In this document: positions 38,265 through 50,695 of the stretch, piece by piece | Numbering within the stretch: position 1 is the first letter of the stretch | Layout: every line of letters starts with the position of its first letter | Source: Eulemur rufifrons | Taxonomy: Eukaryota > Chordata > Mammalia > Primates > Lemuridae | Assembly: GCF_041146395.1 (NCBI RefSeq) | Contig: NC_091000.1 | Location: 13,096,501-13,160,500, forward strand | Direction of reading: 5' to 3' | Length of the DNA stretch: 64,000 nt | Translations under genes and position numbers: made by a program | Notes under the pieces: generated by a model | What the model saw: the letters and a program-made list of their open reading frames with translations, nothing else | What the model was told of the DNA's origin: nothing | Databases searched by the model: none

Positions 38265-39314
38265 TTTTTAAATGATAGCTCAAATGTACCAATACACTTG
38301 ACTAATACAGAAGCAGTTTTGGTTGAATTAAGCTTTGGAATGCTTCTTACTGAAAAATCTGGCTAAAATAGAGCATATTATTTCTCCTCCCTTTTTAAAT
38401 CCTTTTACCTTTCTGCAGCAATGTCACTTGCCTCAGCAACCTTACAGTCCATATCTTCTTGAACAATTCCAATTTTGTTCTTTTTCAGTAAAATTGTTAT
38501 AGAGAGATCCCTTAAATGCAATATAATCGCAATTTTTTTTAAGGCTTATTATGCAAATTCACAAATAAGAAAACCGCCTTTGTCAAGTGTTCAACTTAGG
38601 GATCAGAAAATTTTTCACTAACTGATTGAGATAAAAAGCAAGAAGCAGGTGAGAACTCGGGCAGGAGGGCGGGCAGGAGGGACTGCTCTCTGGAGAGAGG
38701 CTGGGCCGAGACGGGGAAAGCAGGGGTGCACCCGAGGGACATCCAGCCAGTCTCCCTGTGGGTGCCACACCCCTGACACAAAGGACACAATGATTTCATA
38801 ATTTAGTTCTCAGAGAAAATATGTCCCTCTGTGTTTGTTTTTTTTTTTTTTTTTTGCCTGATAAAGAAATGTCAGAGGAAGAAACTTGAAACTAAGACTA
38901 GAAAAGGAAATAGCCCAAGCGCTGACACTAACACAAAGCCCATCAGCTGGAGTGAAACCAGCAAGGAGGGCAAAGGCGCCAGGGAACTTGCACGAGCCTG
39001 GTGCCAGCCTCCCCTCTGCCCCACCACGAGAGTGGGGCCTGGGCCAAGGCCTTCAGAGTCCCTTTTCACAGGTCAAGCCAGGTATCAAGAGAATATAGAA
39101 GGAAGAAAAATTCAAGATATGACAGGAGAGGAGAATTTACTCTCAACAGGGCACTGGGAGGAAAGACAGCTAAGTGACAAAGAAAGGAGAAGGCAGGAAG
39201 AGAAACAGGTCTGTGATGTGGGGCAGCCCCTCAGGGCCCCTGACATGGAAGCTGTAGTTGCAACAGGGAAAGAGGGAGCAGCTACCAAGAGTTTGGGCAT
39301 CAAGATAGTCCCAG
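38265..39314. other. No gene recognised
   Basis: Includes a T17 run at about 38,838-38,855. The 166-codon plus-strand frame at 38,831-39,331 begins in that T run, has no known domain, and runs into LINE-like DNA. Confidence 0.45.
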
Positions 39315-40600
39315 CAAATACTGCGCATTAGCCAGGCATCAGGCCCTGCATTAGGAGCTTGGGCTATAAATGTGCTCCCTAGAAGCGTATTGTGAAACGT
39401 GCAAATGGTGATGGCATTGCGAGATGATTTCTATGATGGAGTCATGGTCTAAGGGCCTGGGAGAGGACTGCTAAGCATCTCTGCGGCGCCTCTGAGAAGG
39501 CACGTTGGAGCTGAGTCTTTATAGAAGAGTAAGCATTTGCTAGAAGGTCAAACAGAGGAGGGGTGTTCTCAGCAGACAGTGTGGCCGGCAGGTCCGTGTT
39601 GCTGGGACATAGACTGAGCTGGGACATAGTCCCTCAGTGGGACTGAGGGTGGCACAGCAGGGACCTCGATGAAGGGATTCAGCACCAGGGAAAGGACACT
39701 AGGCTTCGTGTGGAGTCCATGGGGTGCCAAGACATGTTCTGGGGAGGAAAGCAACATCATCGGACCTGTGGGACATGAAGATCTGTTTGGACTCTTTTTG
39801 AGCGTTGGCAGGAGTGGGAGAAATGGAGTCAGGAGGCTTGAGATGAGCCCACTGCCTCTCTGCATCTGAACCAAGGTTTTGGCAGTGGGACAGGGTGGGG
39901 AGAGGGGTTGGTTAGAGGCAGGGGTGAGTATATTTAAGAGAAAGAATCAAAAGTGCCTGAAAAGTGGGGAAAGGAGCCCCTGCAATAACGCCCGCACCTG
40001 GGCAGCTGCGTGCAGCGTTGCAATCCACTGCGACAGGAAATAGAGGACGAAAGCCTGGAGTGCACCGGTGCTCGCGGAGGAAGGTGACAGTGAGGCCAGG
40101 AGGCGCAGAGTGCGATGGCTCTGCCTGAGGTACGTCCAAGCGGAGATGCATGTGTAGAGGTCAGGAGAAAGGTCTCTAGAGAAAGAGAGAGAGAGAATTT
40201 AGCGTGATGAGCACATAAGGGATAGTTGAAAACCTGGTTGTGAACAAAATCGCTCAAACTGAGTAGGAAGAGTAACGAAAGACCCTAGAGTGCAGGGGAC
40301 AGAACCCTGGGGACACCTATATTTGACGGTCAGGCAGAGGCAAAAAGAAAAACCCACAAAAGAGATTGAGAAGAGGCCAGAAATACCATAAAGACCAGGA
40401 AAGTGATGTCAGGAAAACCGAGTGAGTAAAGAGGTTCAAGGAGGAGGGCATCCGCTGTGCCAAATGCCAAAATAAGTCAAGTGTCCCTTGGATTTGACCA
40501 CAGAGATGTGCAGGACAGTTACTGGTGTGGCGAGCGTGGAAGTCAGCTCTCAGTGGGGGTTACGAGTGGAAGGGAAACAGAAATGGCGAGTGGAGGCAGA
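39315..40600 (-). repeat. L2 fragment, antisense, long
   Basis: 'gttctggggaggaaagcaac', 'aggatgagcc'-like text and 'cagaaccctggggacaccta' near 40,301 follow antisense L2 text. Much is diverged. Confidence 0.55.
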
Positions 40601-40622
40601 GAATGAAGCCCCTTCTTTTTTT

Positions 40623-40895
40623 ATTGTCTTCTTTTAAGACATTTGTTTTGAATCAAACAGCCACCCTACTCCGATATGACCCTGTCTTAACTAATCACAT
40701 CTGCAACCACCCAGTTTGCAAACACCATTAGGACTGGGGGATAGGACTCCAACAGACCCTTTTGGAGGATACAGTTCGCCTATAACACTACCCTTGCCTG
40801 GACTTCCCAGGTACATATGATTAGTGATCACTATTTTAAGCAATTCTCTCTCGTGTACCTTGTCATATCTCATTTTCTAATTTATTTCAAAATAA
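40623..40895 (+). repeat. Direct duplication, copy 2 (likely derived)
   Basis: The gap-free 273-base match to 37,992-38,264 begins inside an LTR with no upstream LTR half here, preceded by a T run, and sits between two L2 stretches. I see no A tail or target-site duplication. Confidence 0.9.
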
Positions 40896-41104
40896 GTTCT
40901 TATTCCAGGCTTACAACTTCTTCCCCAGGATACTGGAATCTCTTCTGATGGCTCCCTCCCTCTTTCTTCTCCTTTCTCCAAGCCATGCTACATCCCATTC
41001 AAACAAACCCTCTGGCATTACTTTCTGGCAGCCTGGGGTGAGAGTCTGTGCTTTGCATAAGCTCTTGGTTCTTCTAGGTTTGGCGAACACAAGCTGTGTG
41101 AGCA

Positions 41105-41990
41105 CGTCATGCTGCTCGGTGTGCTGGGGGTTAGGGGACACAAATACGGGTGAGATGCAGCCCAATACCAAGGGGCTGTCAATCCAGTGGGGAAGACAGA
41201 CAACCAATAGGAAAATACAACACAAAGCGCTACAGCTGCAGCACATAGAAAGGGCAGAAAGGTACCTAGACCCGCCTGGTGGGCAGAGGTGATCTACAGA
41301 GGCTCCTGCGTAGGACATTGAAGGATAAACTGAACTTACCCAGGAAAAAAATGGGCATTATGAGCATAAGAAACTACCTGTGCTGAGGCAGGTAGGCACG
41401 AGGGTATTTACTGCTCAGAGGGAAAACTACAAGAGCTTTAATACTAGACCATAGGTTGCCTAAAATACTGTGGCCAGGGAGGACTGGAATCTTAGGGCAA
41501 GGTAAGACATAAAGGGATTCAGGATACTTTTCTTAAAGCTAATGGGAAGCAACTCAAAGCTTTGAAGCATTTTAGAACTATCACCCTAGCAACAGTATAT
41601 GGAACGGATTAGAGCAGCTTTCTGATGACAGGCGAAAAGGAGGCTCTTGCAGAAACCCAGGGGAGAAATGACGGGATGGCAGCCAGCGGTGGTGGCTGTG
41701 CGATGCTGAGGGGCGTCGGCTGAAGAGGCGTCAAGCAGAAATCAACAGAACTTGGCACCTATGGGATGTGGTCAGAGCAAAGCAGAGGTCAAAGAAGACC
41801 CGAGGATTTCTGTGTTGAGTGTCTGGGTCAAAGAATTCTATTAATAAACGAGGCTGCGGGAGAGAGAGTGTTGTTTTGCATGTCCCATGTTTGGGACATC
41901 CAAGGGGAGTGACCCAGCGGGAATGTGGACATGAATAAACACAAGTGGAGGCTGAAGCCACAGGGGTGGGAGATGCCCGGGGCAGGCTGT
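41105..41990 (-). repeat. L2 fragment, antisense
   Basis: 'ccagtggggaagacagacaa', 'tagaactatcaccctagcaa' and 'gtttgggacatccaagggga' are antisense L2 phrases. It probably continues the element interrupted by the duplicated segment. Confidence 0.6.
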
Positions 41991-41999
41991 GGAGCTCAA

Positions 42000-42150
42000 C
42001 GCGGCTGCACATCAGAGACAACCGGGACACTCTGGAAACTGCTCACCAGGGCCCCACCCCAGCGGGTCTGACGTCCTAGGCCCGAGCCTCAGGAAGACCC
42101 CCCCAGGGGAGTCTCACGGGCAGTGTAGCTCAAGAGCCACGCGTGGAGAC
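42000..42150 (-). repeat. MER5-type element
   Basis: 'cagggccccaccccagcggg' flanked by 'ctgcacatcagagacaaccg' follows the reverse MER5A order. Confidence 0.55.
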
Positions 42151-42330
42151 AGGGCGCCAGGCCTGCCGTGGTTTATCAGCCACGCAACCCCGGGAAGTCA
42201 CTAGCCTTCTTGGTCTTAAGTTTCCTCCTCTAGAAAATGAAGATCGTACCACTGAAAAGAGTCATGAATATTAAATAAGATAATGTGTGAGCAGTGCCTA
42301 GCATCATTCCCGGTGCATACCATTAATACA
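42151..42330 (+). repeat. MIR fragment
   Basis: 'cttaagtttcctcctctaga' and 'ataatgtgtgagcagtgcct' show the MIR core and tail. Confidence 0.65.
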
Positions 42331-43199
42331 AACCAGGCAAGTGTCGGGACTCGCTAGAGATCCCGCCTGAGGAAGGGCGTGCTCCCAGCCTGCAGGCCCC
42401 CAGGAGAAGCCAGGCTTTCTGTTTAACAGAAAGGGAAATGAGGAATCTCCTGCGTGTGTAATGAAGAGAATGACACCTCTCTATGTGCACACAATGTGGG
42501 TGGCTCCGACCCGCACACCGCAGTGTTTGGAACCCGGTGCCCAGGCGTGGCAGGCAGTACGATGTCTCGACGCTGAGAGCGAGGCTCCGGCAGCTGTGAC
42601 TCCCGGTTGAGATACGACGCTGGAAACGCACAGGTTCATTCATGCACGTAGTCGCTGGACAGCTGTTCATGAAGCACCACGTGTGCCAGGAAGGGCGTCT
42701 ATCAGGCATTCCCTCACCCGCTCACCAAACACGATTCGGGACCTACTCTGGGCCAGACACCACCCTGGGTTCCAGGGAAACAACAGCAGGCGAGAAAGAG
42801 ATGGTCGGTACCTCTGATAGGGACAGCCCCATCTCCTTGACACCTGTCCAGTCCCTTCCCTCTTAACATCAAAACAGCCACCGCCATTTCCACCCTGCCA
42901 TCTCTCTCATGGGTTTTGGCAAGAGCCTCCTAATTCTTCTGCGTGTCAGCGATAGCAAGATCCGCCAGTCCATCCTACCTTCTGAGTACAGATTGTTCAT
43001 CGAATAATCACTCGGATCGATGTTAAATAACTGGATTGTGCGTTACAACAGAGACACATGATGCTATGGGACCACAGGTTAGGGGGCTTTGATCAAGTAG
43101 AGAGGCCAGAAAGGCTTCTCTGAGGAAGTGACAACCAAGTCGAGAAAAATGGGTGTTGACAAAAGTGGAGAGGGGGAGGTTTCTCAGGCCTCCAAAGCC
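42331..43199. other. Unassigned, L2-like patch at 42,865-42,970
   Basis: No gene is recognised. A 128-codon minus-strand frame at 42,323-42,709 lacks any domain. Confidence 0.4.
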
Positions 43200-43420
43200 T
43201 CACCTGTCAGCTATTAAAGGCCTCCAGGCCCATCTTCAAACAACGTCCTCAGCCTGACCTACCCCCACCACCCAGGCCTGTAGCAAGCCCTGCTTGTCAG
43301 GCGAGGCTCAATGCAGAGCAACCTCCTCCTGAAGGTCTTCCCTGACTGCACCCTCCTCCCCAGTCATACCTCCTTGTGTCTCTGCCACCCACTGGTCATT
43401 ATCACTTCTACCCTTTAGTG
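43200..43420 (+). repeat. L2 fragment
   Basis: 'tgaaggtcttccctgactgc' and 'gtcatacctccttgtgtctc' follow the L2 3' region. Confidence 0.6.
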
Positions 43421-43494
43421 CAAGAGACTCAGGTGGCTGAGCCTGTGTGCACTGGCTGGTGCAGGCAGGTCTGCTCACCAGTCTGCCCAGCGGC

Positions 43495-43870
43495 TACCAC
43501 AGCACCAGAGAGAGAGAGATTCTTTTTGAGGCTCACATGATTCTGTAGGCTTGGCAAGTCCACAATCTGCAGGGTAGGTGGACAGCCTCAAGACACAGGG
43601 AAGAGTTGCCATTGCAGCTCGAGTCCCAAGGCAGTCTGGAGGCAGAATTCCCTCCCCTCAGGCCACCTCAGCCTTTGCCTCTCAATGCCTTCAACCAGTT
43701 GGGCGAGGCCCACCCACATTGCAGCGGGCAACGTGCTTTACTACTGATTTCAGTGTTACTCTCATCTAAAAATACCTTCACAGTGACACTCAGACTGACA
43801 TTTGGCCAAATACCTGGGTACCAGGGCCTAGCCATGTTCACACTGAAAATTAAGCATCATGACATGTAAA
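43495..43870 (-). repeat. Dispersed repeat, family not assigned
   Basis: 'gcagtctggaggcagaattc', 'gggcgaggcccacccacatt' and 'acctgggtaccagggcctag' are phrases I know from a widespread mammalian repeat, probably LTR-related, but cannot name. Confidence 0.45.
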
Positions 43871-44574
43871 AACAGGAGTTTGCTAAATGTTTGTGGAATC
43901 AATGCATGAAATCTGCTCGTCTGTGCCCGTCTTCTCCTTTCTCTTCCTTTCCTCCCACCTTTGCCTCCTTTTTCATGCCTTTCCTATTTCTCCCACTTCC
44001 TTCTACCCGCTTGCTTTCTTTGTGTGTGTCTCTCTCCCCACGGTTTCTTCCCAGTGTGTGTGGCGGGTGCCAACAGCTGAGGAGATACACGAGGGCGGAC
44101 GTGAAGCAGGACGGCCCGGCGGGGAACACACTGGCCCTGAAGAACGTCTCTCTTGGCAGGCAAGAAGCCACGAGGGAAGGGACTTGCCAAGGGCACCCAG
44201 GTCTCCGGCAGCCTGTGCTGCTCTTTCCACTAACCCTGCCAAACACTGGAATGAGGAAGGCTGAGAAGGGACAAGAGGTCCTTGCGGGAGAACTTACTCC
44301 GTAAACCAGTGCTTCCAAGAGCCCACGCTACCCTGACCCGGTGCTGCTCCTGCAGGCAGACTGTGCCCACTCGTGCTGGGAGTCAGAGAAGCCGGCACCC
44401 AGCGCGGGTGTCAGAACCAGGGTGTTTACTCACCCCCGGGGGTGGCGTGAGCCCCAGTCTCTTCGGGATCTCTGGGACAAAGGGCTGCAGGGCTAAGATG
44501 CACTTCCCAAGACTCACTCTTGTCCCACCACCTCCTGAGCAAATGTAATCAAGCCCAACCTACCTTTCTCCTCT
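43871..44574. other. No gene recognised; pyrimidine-rich patch 43,925-44,035
   Basis: Frames up to 139 codons on both strands at 43,887-44,318 arise from pyrimidine-rich DNA and carry no domain. Confidence 0.45.
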
Positions 44575-44740
44575 TGCCCTCCCTGCTTTTGACAAACATT
44601 TATTGAGCCCTTTCTCCACGCCAGGTGCTGTGCCGATGTTATAGACACAGAGAGGAATAAGCCAAGCTCCCAGTCTTGGGGCACTCACACTGGTGGAGGG
44701 GACATCCCTGTGTGGCACAGCAGGGCAATGACAGGCTCTG
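44575..44740 (-). repeat. L2 3' end, antisense
   Basis: 'gacaaacatttattgagccc' and 'cacactggtggaggggacat' are antisense L2 tail phrases. Confidence 0.65.
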
Positions 44741-45364
44741 TGCGGGGCACGCCACCCTCTAGCCTAGACTTCCCCGGGGCTGGTCTCCAGGGCAGCCCTG
44801 TGGACGTGCCGACTCCCTGTCTACTGATACCATCATCCAACTCCTGCAATTTATACATACAAATACTGCAGCCAGAGAGGCGAGATGTCCTGCCAAGCCG
44901 GGTGTCCAAACAGCTGTCCAAGGCTGAATCAATCCGGTTTCCTCTTTTAGCCAGCCTCTCCAGTGGGGCGGCCTTCTCTTAGGGAGCCGTGGGTAGTTTC
45001 AACCACTAGAGGGCACCAAGCAACCCGCAATCGGTCCAAATCTGCCGCGTCTGGAAGCAGCCTCAGCACGGGGTCGCTCTGCTCCCAGGTCCCTGATGAT
45101 ACTGACATCTTGTATCTGTTCTCAAAGTGAGCCCTGCAATTGAGGCAAGACTGACATTGGCTGCACAGACTTTACTCCTGAGCCTATAAGAAGTTCAGGG
45201 GTGAGGGAGTCAAGCTGTCCTAATACAAAGAAAGGGGCCAAAGATTGTCTTATAAATAAACATGTCAGAACCAATGACATAAGAGATTTTTTAAAACTTT
45301 TGCCCATTATCCTGACCATCTGCCAATATCTATTGTCAATACGTAACCAGAACATAACCTTGCG
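44741..45364. other. No feature recognised
   Basis: Unassigned DNA. Confidence 0.45.
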
Positions 45365-45575
45365 TTATTGACAAGATACTGTATAGCAATGGTATCAAAT
45401 AAATGAGGGACCATAGAATCACCTGTGGGTCTTTTTTTTTTTTTTTTTTTTTTAAGGTACAGATACCAAGGTCACACTCACAGCAATTCTGTTTAATAAT
45501 CCTGGGTCTGTGATGGGACCCAGGAATGTGTGTTGTCAAAAGGCTTCTGGTGTGTAAAAGAGTTTGGAAGCCATC
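45365..45575 (-). repeat. MER5-type element interrupted by a T22 run
   Basis: 'agaatcacctgtgggtcttt' and 'aggaatgtgtgttgtcaaaa' follow reverse MER5 order, split by poly(T) at about 45,431-45,453. Confidence 0.5.
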
Positions 45576-45849
45576 GCTATATAATTGGAGTGTCAGAAAT
45601 GGGGAAAGTGACAGGGAGAGAGAGAATTGAACTCAAAAGTCTGATGACTTTGGGGTGACTTGCACCTTTGGGGGCTGCAAGATGGAGAACAAATCTAAAG
45701 GTCACAGGACATATTGAGAATGTGCCCCTGCTTTGCTGAGCAGCAGCTACATTTGGTCTTTGGAAGGTGGGTGCCAGTCTCTTGGCTGAGTCTCTCCTGT
45801 GACTTCTAATCTCAGTGGGATCAAGGCTCTGTGAGGCCAGGCGTCCTGC

Positions 45850-46085
45850 TGGAAAGGACACGGGATTTGGAGTTTGATCAGCCTCGGTGTGTATCCAGCT
45901 CTACCACCTAATGCTTATGTGCCTTTGAGTCAAGTGCCCTTGAATTCCCCAAGCCTCAAGGTTGTGTTATCTGCAAAATAAACACAATACTCATCCCATT
46001 GTTGTGGGGACTAAAAGGGCAGTGCGATCAGCAAACACTTAGTGCCTAGGAGTACAGTGCCTGGGAGGTAAGCGGTGCGGTCTGC
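45850..46085 (+). repeat. MIR, near full length
   Basis: 'tttggagtttgatcagcctc', 'ttatctgcaaaataaacaca' and 'aaacacttagtgcctaggag' span most of a MIR. Confidence 0.75.
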
Positions 46086-46319
46086 ATGTTGTCAGTACTC
46101 GCCCAGAGTAAGAAGAGCAGGACGGCACCACCACCGCCCCTTGCCGGGCCCCAGTGCCCAGGGCTGTCTCAGATCTATGTCACAAGACACAACTGATTGA
46201 ACTCCAGCTGCTAGATGCCAGGAGGGCTGCTTTTTCTGGCATGTGATCTGAATTCCCCACCCAAGAGGAGCTCATATCCTCAAAGTCTAGGTCAAGGAAA
46301 GAGAGTCTGAGCTCCCCTT

Positions 46320-47060
46320 TCTGTTTCTACCACTCTTCAAAGACTTGCAGTGTTTGATGACAACCTCTGTGTTCACCCCAGTGGCCCCTGGAGTCCTGTG
46401 AGCATTTCTGGATCTCTCCTATGCCAGGTTCCGCTGACATCCTCCTCCTTGAAGCCATCTGCGCCTTAGCTCCTAGGAACCCTGGAGCCCTCGAGCTCTC
46501 CCCCTCCCACCCCTCCCCTCGGCCTTGCCAGGGGATGTCCTCCCCTACTGCCTGACCACTGGGGTCCCCAGGGATTCCATCCTGGGCCCTGTCCTTCTCC
46601 TCTGAGCTCTTCTTGAGTGATTTCTTCCACTTCTGCCTGTCAGCCCCTGGAGGTGATGCTGTCGTTTTGTCCCTGACCTCCAGTTTCATATCTCAACTGT
46701 CTTCTGGGCTTCCATTTACAGTGTGTCCATTTGAACTTTAAAATCAGTATGTCCAAAATTAAATGAATCATCTTCTCCTACACTCTCTGCCTCCATATAC
46801 ACACCCCACCATACACAAAATGACCTCTCTTCCTCTTTATGGCCAGTCTCAATTAAGAGAGTCACCACTGAGCCCACTCCCAGGCCAGAAATCCAGCAAT
46901 CATCTTCCCGATTCTTCTCCCACCCAGTTTAATCCTTCCCCGAGCCCCACTGATTTTTTTCTCTCCAACATGCTCAGCCCAGCCCTAACCTCATCATCTT
47001 TACCTGAACCACTGTGACATAAGGAAGTTAAACTCCTTGGTGCCAGGTCCACCTGTCCCA
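46320..47060 (+). repeat. L2 fragment, sense
   Basis: 'ctttaaaatcagtatgtcca', 'aaaattaaatgaatcatctt' and 'gccagaaatccagcaatcat' are the conserved L2 ORF2 C-terminal text. Stops break the frame. Confidence 0.75.
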
Positions 47061-47212
47061 TGACACACTCTGCCTCCCGATTCATGATCTAGTAAGACAA
47101 CCCTGTGGTTTCCCGAGACCAGGGAGCTATTCATGCCCTTGAGCTCTGGTTCATGCCAGACCCTCGACTGAATGCTCCTTCCTGCCTGCCTGCTTGGCTT
47201 CCCCTACACATT

Positions 47213-47669
47213 GTCATGGGTTAAATGGTGACCACCCCCCACCAAAAGACATGTCCACCTGGAGCCTAAGAATGGGAACTTATTTGGAAAAGGGTCTTTG
47301 TAGATGTAATGAAGTTAAGAATCTCGAGATCATCCTGGCTCTTCCAGGCAGACCTAAATCCAATGGCAAGGGCGCTTATAAGAAGAGAAGATGACACAGA
47401 GGAGGAGACACGAGAGAAGGTACCATGTGACAACGGTAGGGGAGTGAGGGGACTGGGGGTGATGCTGCCACAAACTCCAGAACCCTGGAGCCACCAGAAG
47501 CTGGAAGAGGCAGGGAATGAACCTCCCCTAGAGCCTTCGGAGGGAGCATGGCCCTGCCGATCCCGCGATTTCTGATTTGCGGCCTCCAAAACTGTGAGAG
47601 TAAATTCCCATTGGTTTAAGTCTCTATGTTTGTGGTTATTTGTTTCGGCAGCTCTAGAAAACGAATACG
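47213..47669 (+). mobile_element. MLT1-type MaLR LTR
   Basis: 'ttatttggaaaagggtcttt', 'ggcgcttataagaagagaag', 'caaaactgtgagagtaaatt' give a full sense LTR. It is among the better preserved LTRs here. Confidence 0.9.
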
Positions 47670-47899
47670 CTCACTCCTCAGGACTCGGTTCCTGCGACAT
47701 CTCCTCCAGCAAGTCTTCCTTGGCCGCCCCTGCCATCACCAGCCCCCCTCCGCTCCCTGTGTCGGCCTCACCCTGTGAACTCCTGAAAGGCGGCAACCGG
47801 GTTCTGCCCCGTGGAAAGGTGAGGGGCCGGCAGGCACCACTCCAGGAATTGAACAGGTGCTCGGCCAGATCAACGCAGAAGCACCTCAGCCCCCGGCAC

Positions 47900-48095
47900 C
47901 TCCTGTGGCCCAGGCACGATGCCAGGAACTTCACAAACACAATGCAACAAATGGTCCCGCATGCCTACAGGTAGGTGGATCACCGCTGCTTTACAGATGG
48001 GGCAACTGAGGCTCAGTGACTTGCCCGAGACCACTTCCTGGACACAGTCAGGATGCACACCCGGATCTCTGCAAATCTCAGGTCCCAGTGAGCTA
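47900..48095 (-). repeat. MIR fragment, antisense
   Basis: 'ctttacagatggggcaactg' and 'aggctcagtgacttgcccga' are the antisense MIR core. Confidence 0.8.
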
Positions 48096-48198
48096 GAGTG
48101 TGGCCTGTCCTAAAGCCCAGCGCCAACCAGAAGAAGAGGGGTGTGGGAGGAGAGTGGGACAGACCGGGTCTGAACTAGCCGCTGTGGGACAGGGCTGC

Positions 48199-48201
<3 letters not shown>

Positions 48202-48235
<34 letters not shown>
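48202..48235 (+). repeat. (GT)n microsatellite
   Basis: About 17 uninterrupted GT units. Confidence 0.95.
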
Positions 48236-48238
<3 letters not shown>

Positions 48239-48554
48239 CGTAAGTGGTAATGAGGTCGTGGGTTAGTAAAGACAATAATTCATAACGCAGAATACGTATT
48301 TTACAGCAGCATCACTTCTGAGGCCTGGGAGCAGCTGTCCTGCGACACAAGAAGGATGAGGAAGGACGAAGGGGGAGAAGAAAGGGAAGCGGGAGAGGAC
48401 GACGGATACTTCTGTTCAAGTGTTGAAACAACACACATTTTCCTTTCATCTCCTTCCTCTTCCTCTTGGCCATGCCTCTGCCCTTTCTGGTGGCCTTGCA
48501 CTTGGGATCTCAGGGCACAAATGCTGTCTCAGCTTCCACGATGCATAGAAGGCT

Positions 48555-49010
48555 AAAAAAATGACCCCAAAAGATATCCAGGTCTTATTCTTGAAACAGG
48601 TGAATGTTACCTTATATGGCAAAAAAGGGCTTTGCAGGTCTGATTAAGTTCAGGACCCTGAGATGCGGAGATTATCCAGGTGGGCCCTAAATGCAGCCCT
48701 AAGTATCCTCGTAAGACAGGGCCCGGGAGAGGCTTGACACTCAAGAAGAGATGCAATGTGACCATGGGGTCAAAGAGAGGAGCGATGCAGCCCAGCCACC
48801 AACTGCCAACAGCCACAAAGCCAAAGAAGCATGAAGTCACGGATGCCCCTCTGGACACCCCAGAGGGAGGGTGGCCCTGCTGACACCAGGATTCCAGCCC
48901 AGTGCCACCGAGTCCAGACTTCCAAACTCCGGACTTTGAGAGAATACAGTTCTGTTTTGAGCCACCAAGTCTGTGTTCATTTGTCCCTAGCCACAGGAAA
49001 CAAGGACACC
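48555..49010 (+). mobile_element. MLT1-type MaLR LTR
   Basis: 'gaatgttaccttatatggca', 'gagattatccaggtgggccc' and 'ttttgagccaccaagtctgt' give sense LTR order. Confidence 0.85.
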
Positions 49011-50529
49011 AGGCCTTCCAAAATTATCTTCATCCCAGTCAAAACTTGTTTTCTCGACAGCATCCTTTCGTTTGGTGTTAGGGAGGAATCAAATCTGGTG
49101 ATCTCGATTCACTCTAATGACAGCCCCTTCGTGCTCTCAGAGGCAATTAAGCTTTTAAAGGGAGGGATTGTAACTCCTCAAATTAATCTCTAATTGGCTG
49201 GCTTAACGTAAAGAAAGGAAGCCAACTGAGACTGCAAGCAGCAGGGTGTAGGTGCTGGCGGGTGAACCAAGCACAGGCACATTCGCCGGCTCAGGAGTGG
49301 GACTCCGATCTCGAGAGTTACCCCCTTGTTCTGGTTCTTCTCTTCCCACAAAGGGACTTACAGATTCTTCAGAAGCCCCGTGTTTGCTCTCAGTGGCTCC
49401 AGTGTCACCCAGCCGGCACCTGGCACACGGTGCATGCCGGATCCTGGTGGGGAATTAATGATGACGACAGTAATCTCAGGCTGCCAGAGAGGCAGGGTAG
49501 AGTCCCTGGCATAAGTCACCTGCTTGCACAGGTTGGTGGCATGTTAGATGCCTGCAGCTTGATTCCTGCCCATAAGATGGAAACCCTTATCCAGAGTGCT
49601 ATAATTCATTAATTTATAACAATGTATTAATAATAAATTTATAAGTAATTTATTAATACATCTTTCCTAAACCCGAATCTTTTCCCTAGGTTCCCCAAGG
49701 TCTATGCAATTTACAATAATTTCTTATTTTCAGCAACATGGTACCTCTAGTTCTTTGTGAAAATTAGCCCTGAAAAGCAGATGAAATCTTTCTATGAAGT
49801 GCTAACTTCCCGGAGAGCTGTATAAAGAACCCCCCTCAACACTCTCAGCCAAAGCTCCGCATTGATGACTTCTGGATGGTTGCTCAGGTTAACACAGAGC
49901 AAGAAGCATAATTGTCAGCACAGAAAGAAAAGCCAATTGCCTAGAATAATCAAGGCCCATGATGACACAATTCACAGCATCTGCAGCATACTTCTAAGTT
50001 ATATTAACATCAAAATATGGAACGCAACACCTCCATATATCCTTCCACCTCCCTAAAAGTATTCTTTCTCAACAGTTGTATTTATACTCCCTCCACTTAG
50101 TGCTTTTATAAGTCCAAAAATAAATTGCAAAATATGACCAAATGATGGACAGCCTGTAGAATTAGCTCCAGCATTGATGCCAAAATAATCCTCAAAGTCC
50201 CTCTCCCAGTTTTCCTTAATTCAACAAAACTATATTGAGCATCTCCTACTTGAAAACCTTGGAGATACATACAGAAAATAAATCACTGCATATCAAAGTA
50301 GATGGTTACCCTATGGAATATTTGAACAAGCAGTGCTGCGAACCCCATCTTGGGTACGAGAAGCCTTTCAATCCATGCAGTTAATTGGTCCCAGTTAGGA
50401 CAGCCTGAAAGTTCCCTCTACCTTTGCTCTCCAGCTGCCTTTCTGGGGTGGCCATTCCCAGCTGGGATTTGCTCATCAGGTAGCCATCAGCTGTTAAGCC
50501 CCAAATGGTGACCTCCCACTTCAGCCAGA
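49011..50529. other. No gene recognised; AT-rich patch at 49,605-49,670
   Basis: Unassigned. The AT-rich patch is a run of TAATTTATTAAT-like text. Open frames at 49,252-49,612 overlap in three phases with no domain. Confidence 0.45.
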
Positions 50530-50695
50530 GCAGTGCTCCTCAAACTGTGCAGTGCACACACAATGACCGGGAATGTTGTCCCAATGCAGATTCCGGTTCC
50601 ACTAGGTCAGGGGAGGAAAGCCCCTGATTCTGCATTTCTAATGAGCTCCCAGGTGGTGACAACCCTACTGGACTGGGGACCACATTTTCAGTAGC
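50530..50695 (-). repeat. MER5A-type element
   Basis: 'ctgattctgcatttctaatg', 'agctcccaggtggtgacaac' and 'ggactggggaccacattttc' follow reverse MER5A order. Confidence 0.75.

Noticed and set aside
38831..39331. 166-codon plus-strand frame
   Set aside because: Begins in a T run and enters LINE-like DNA; no homology recognised.
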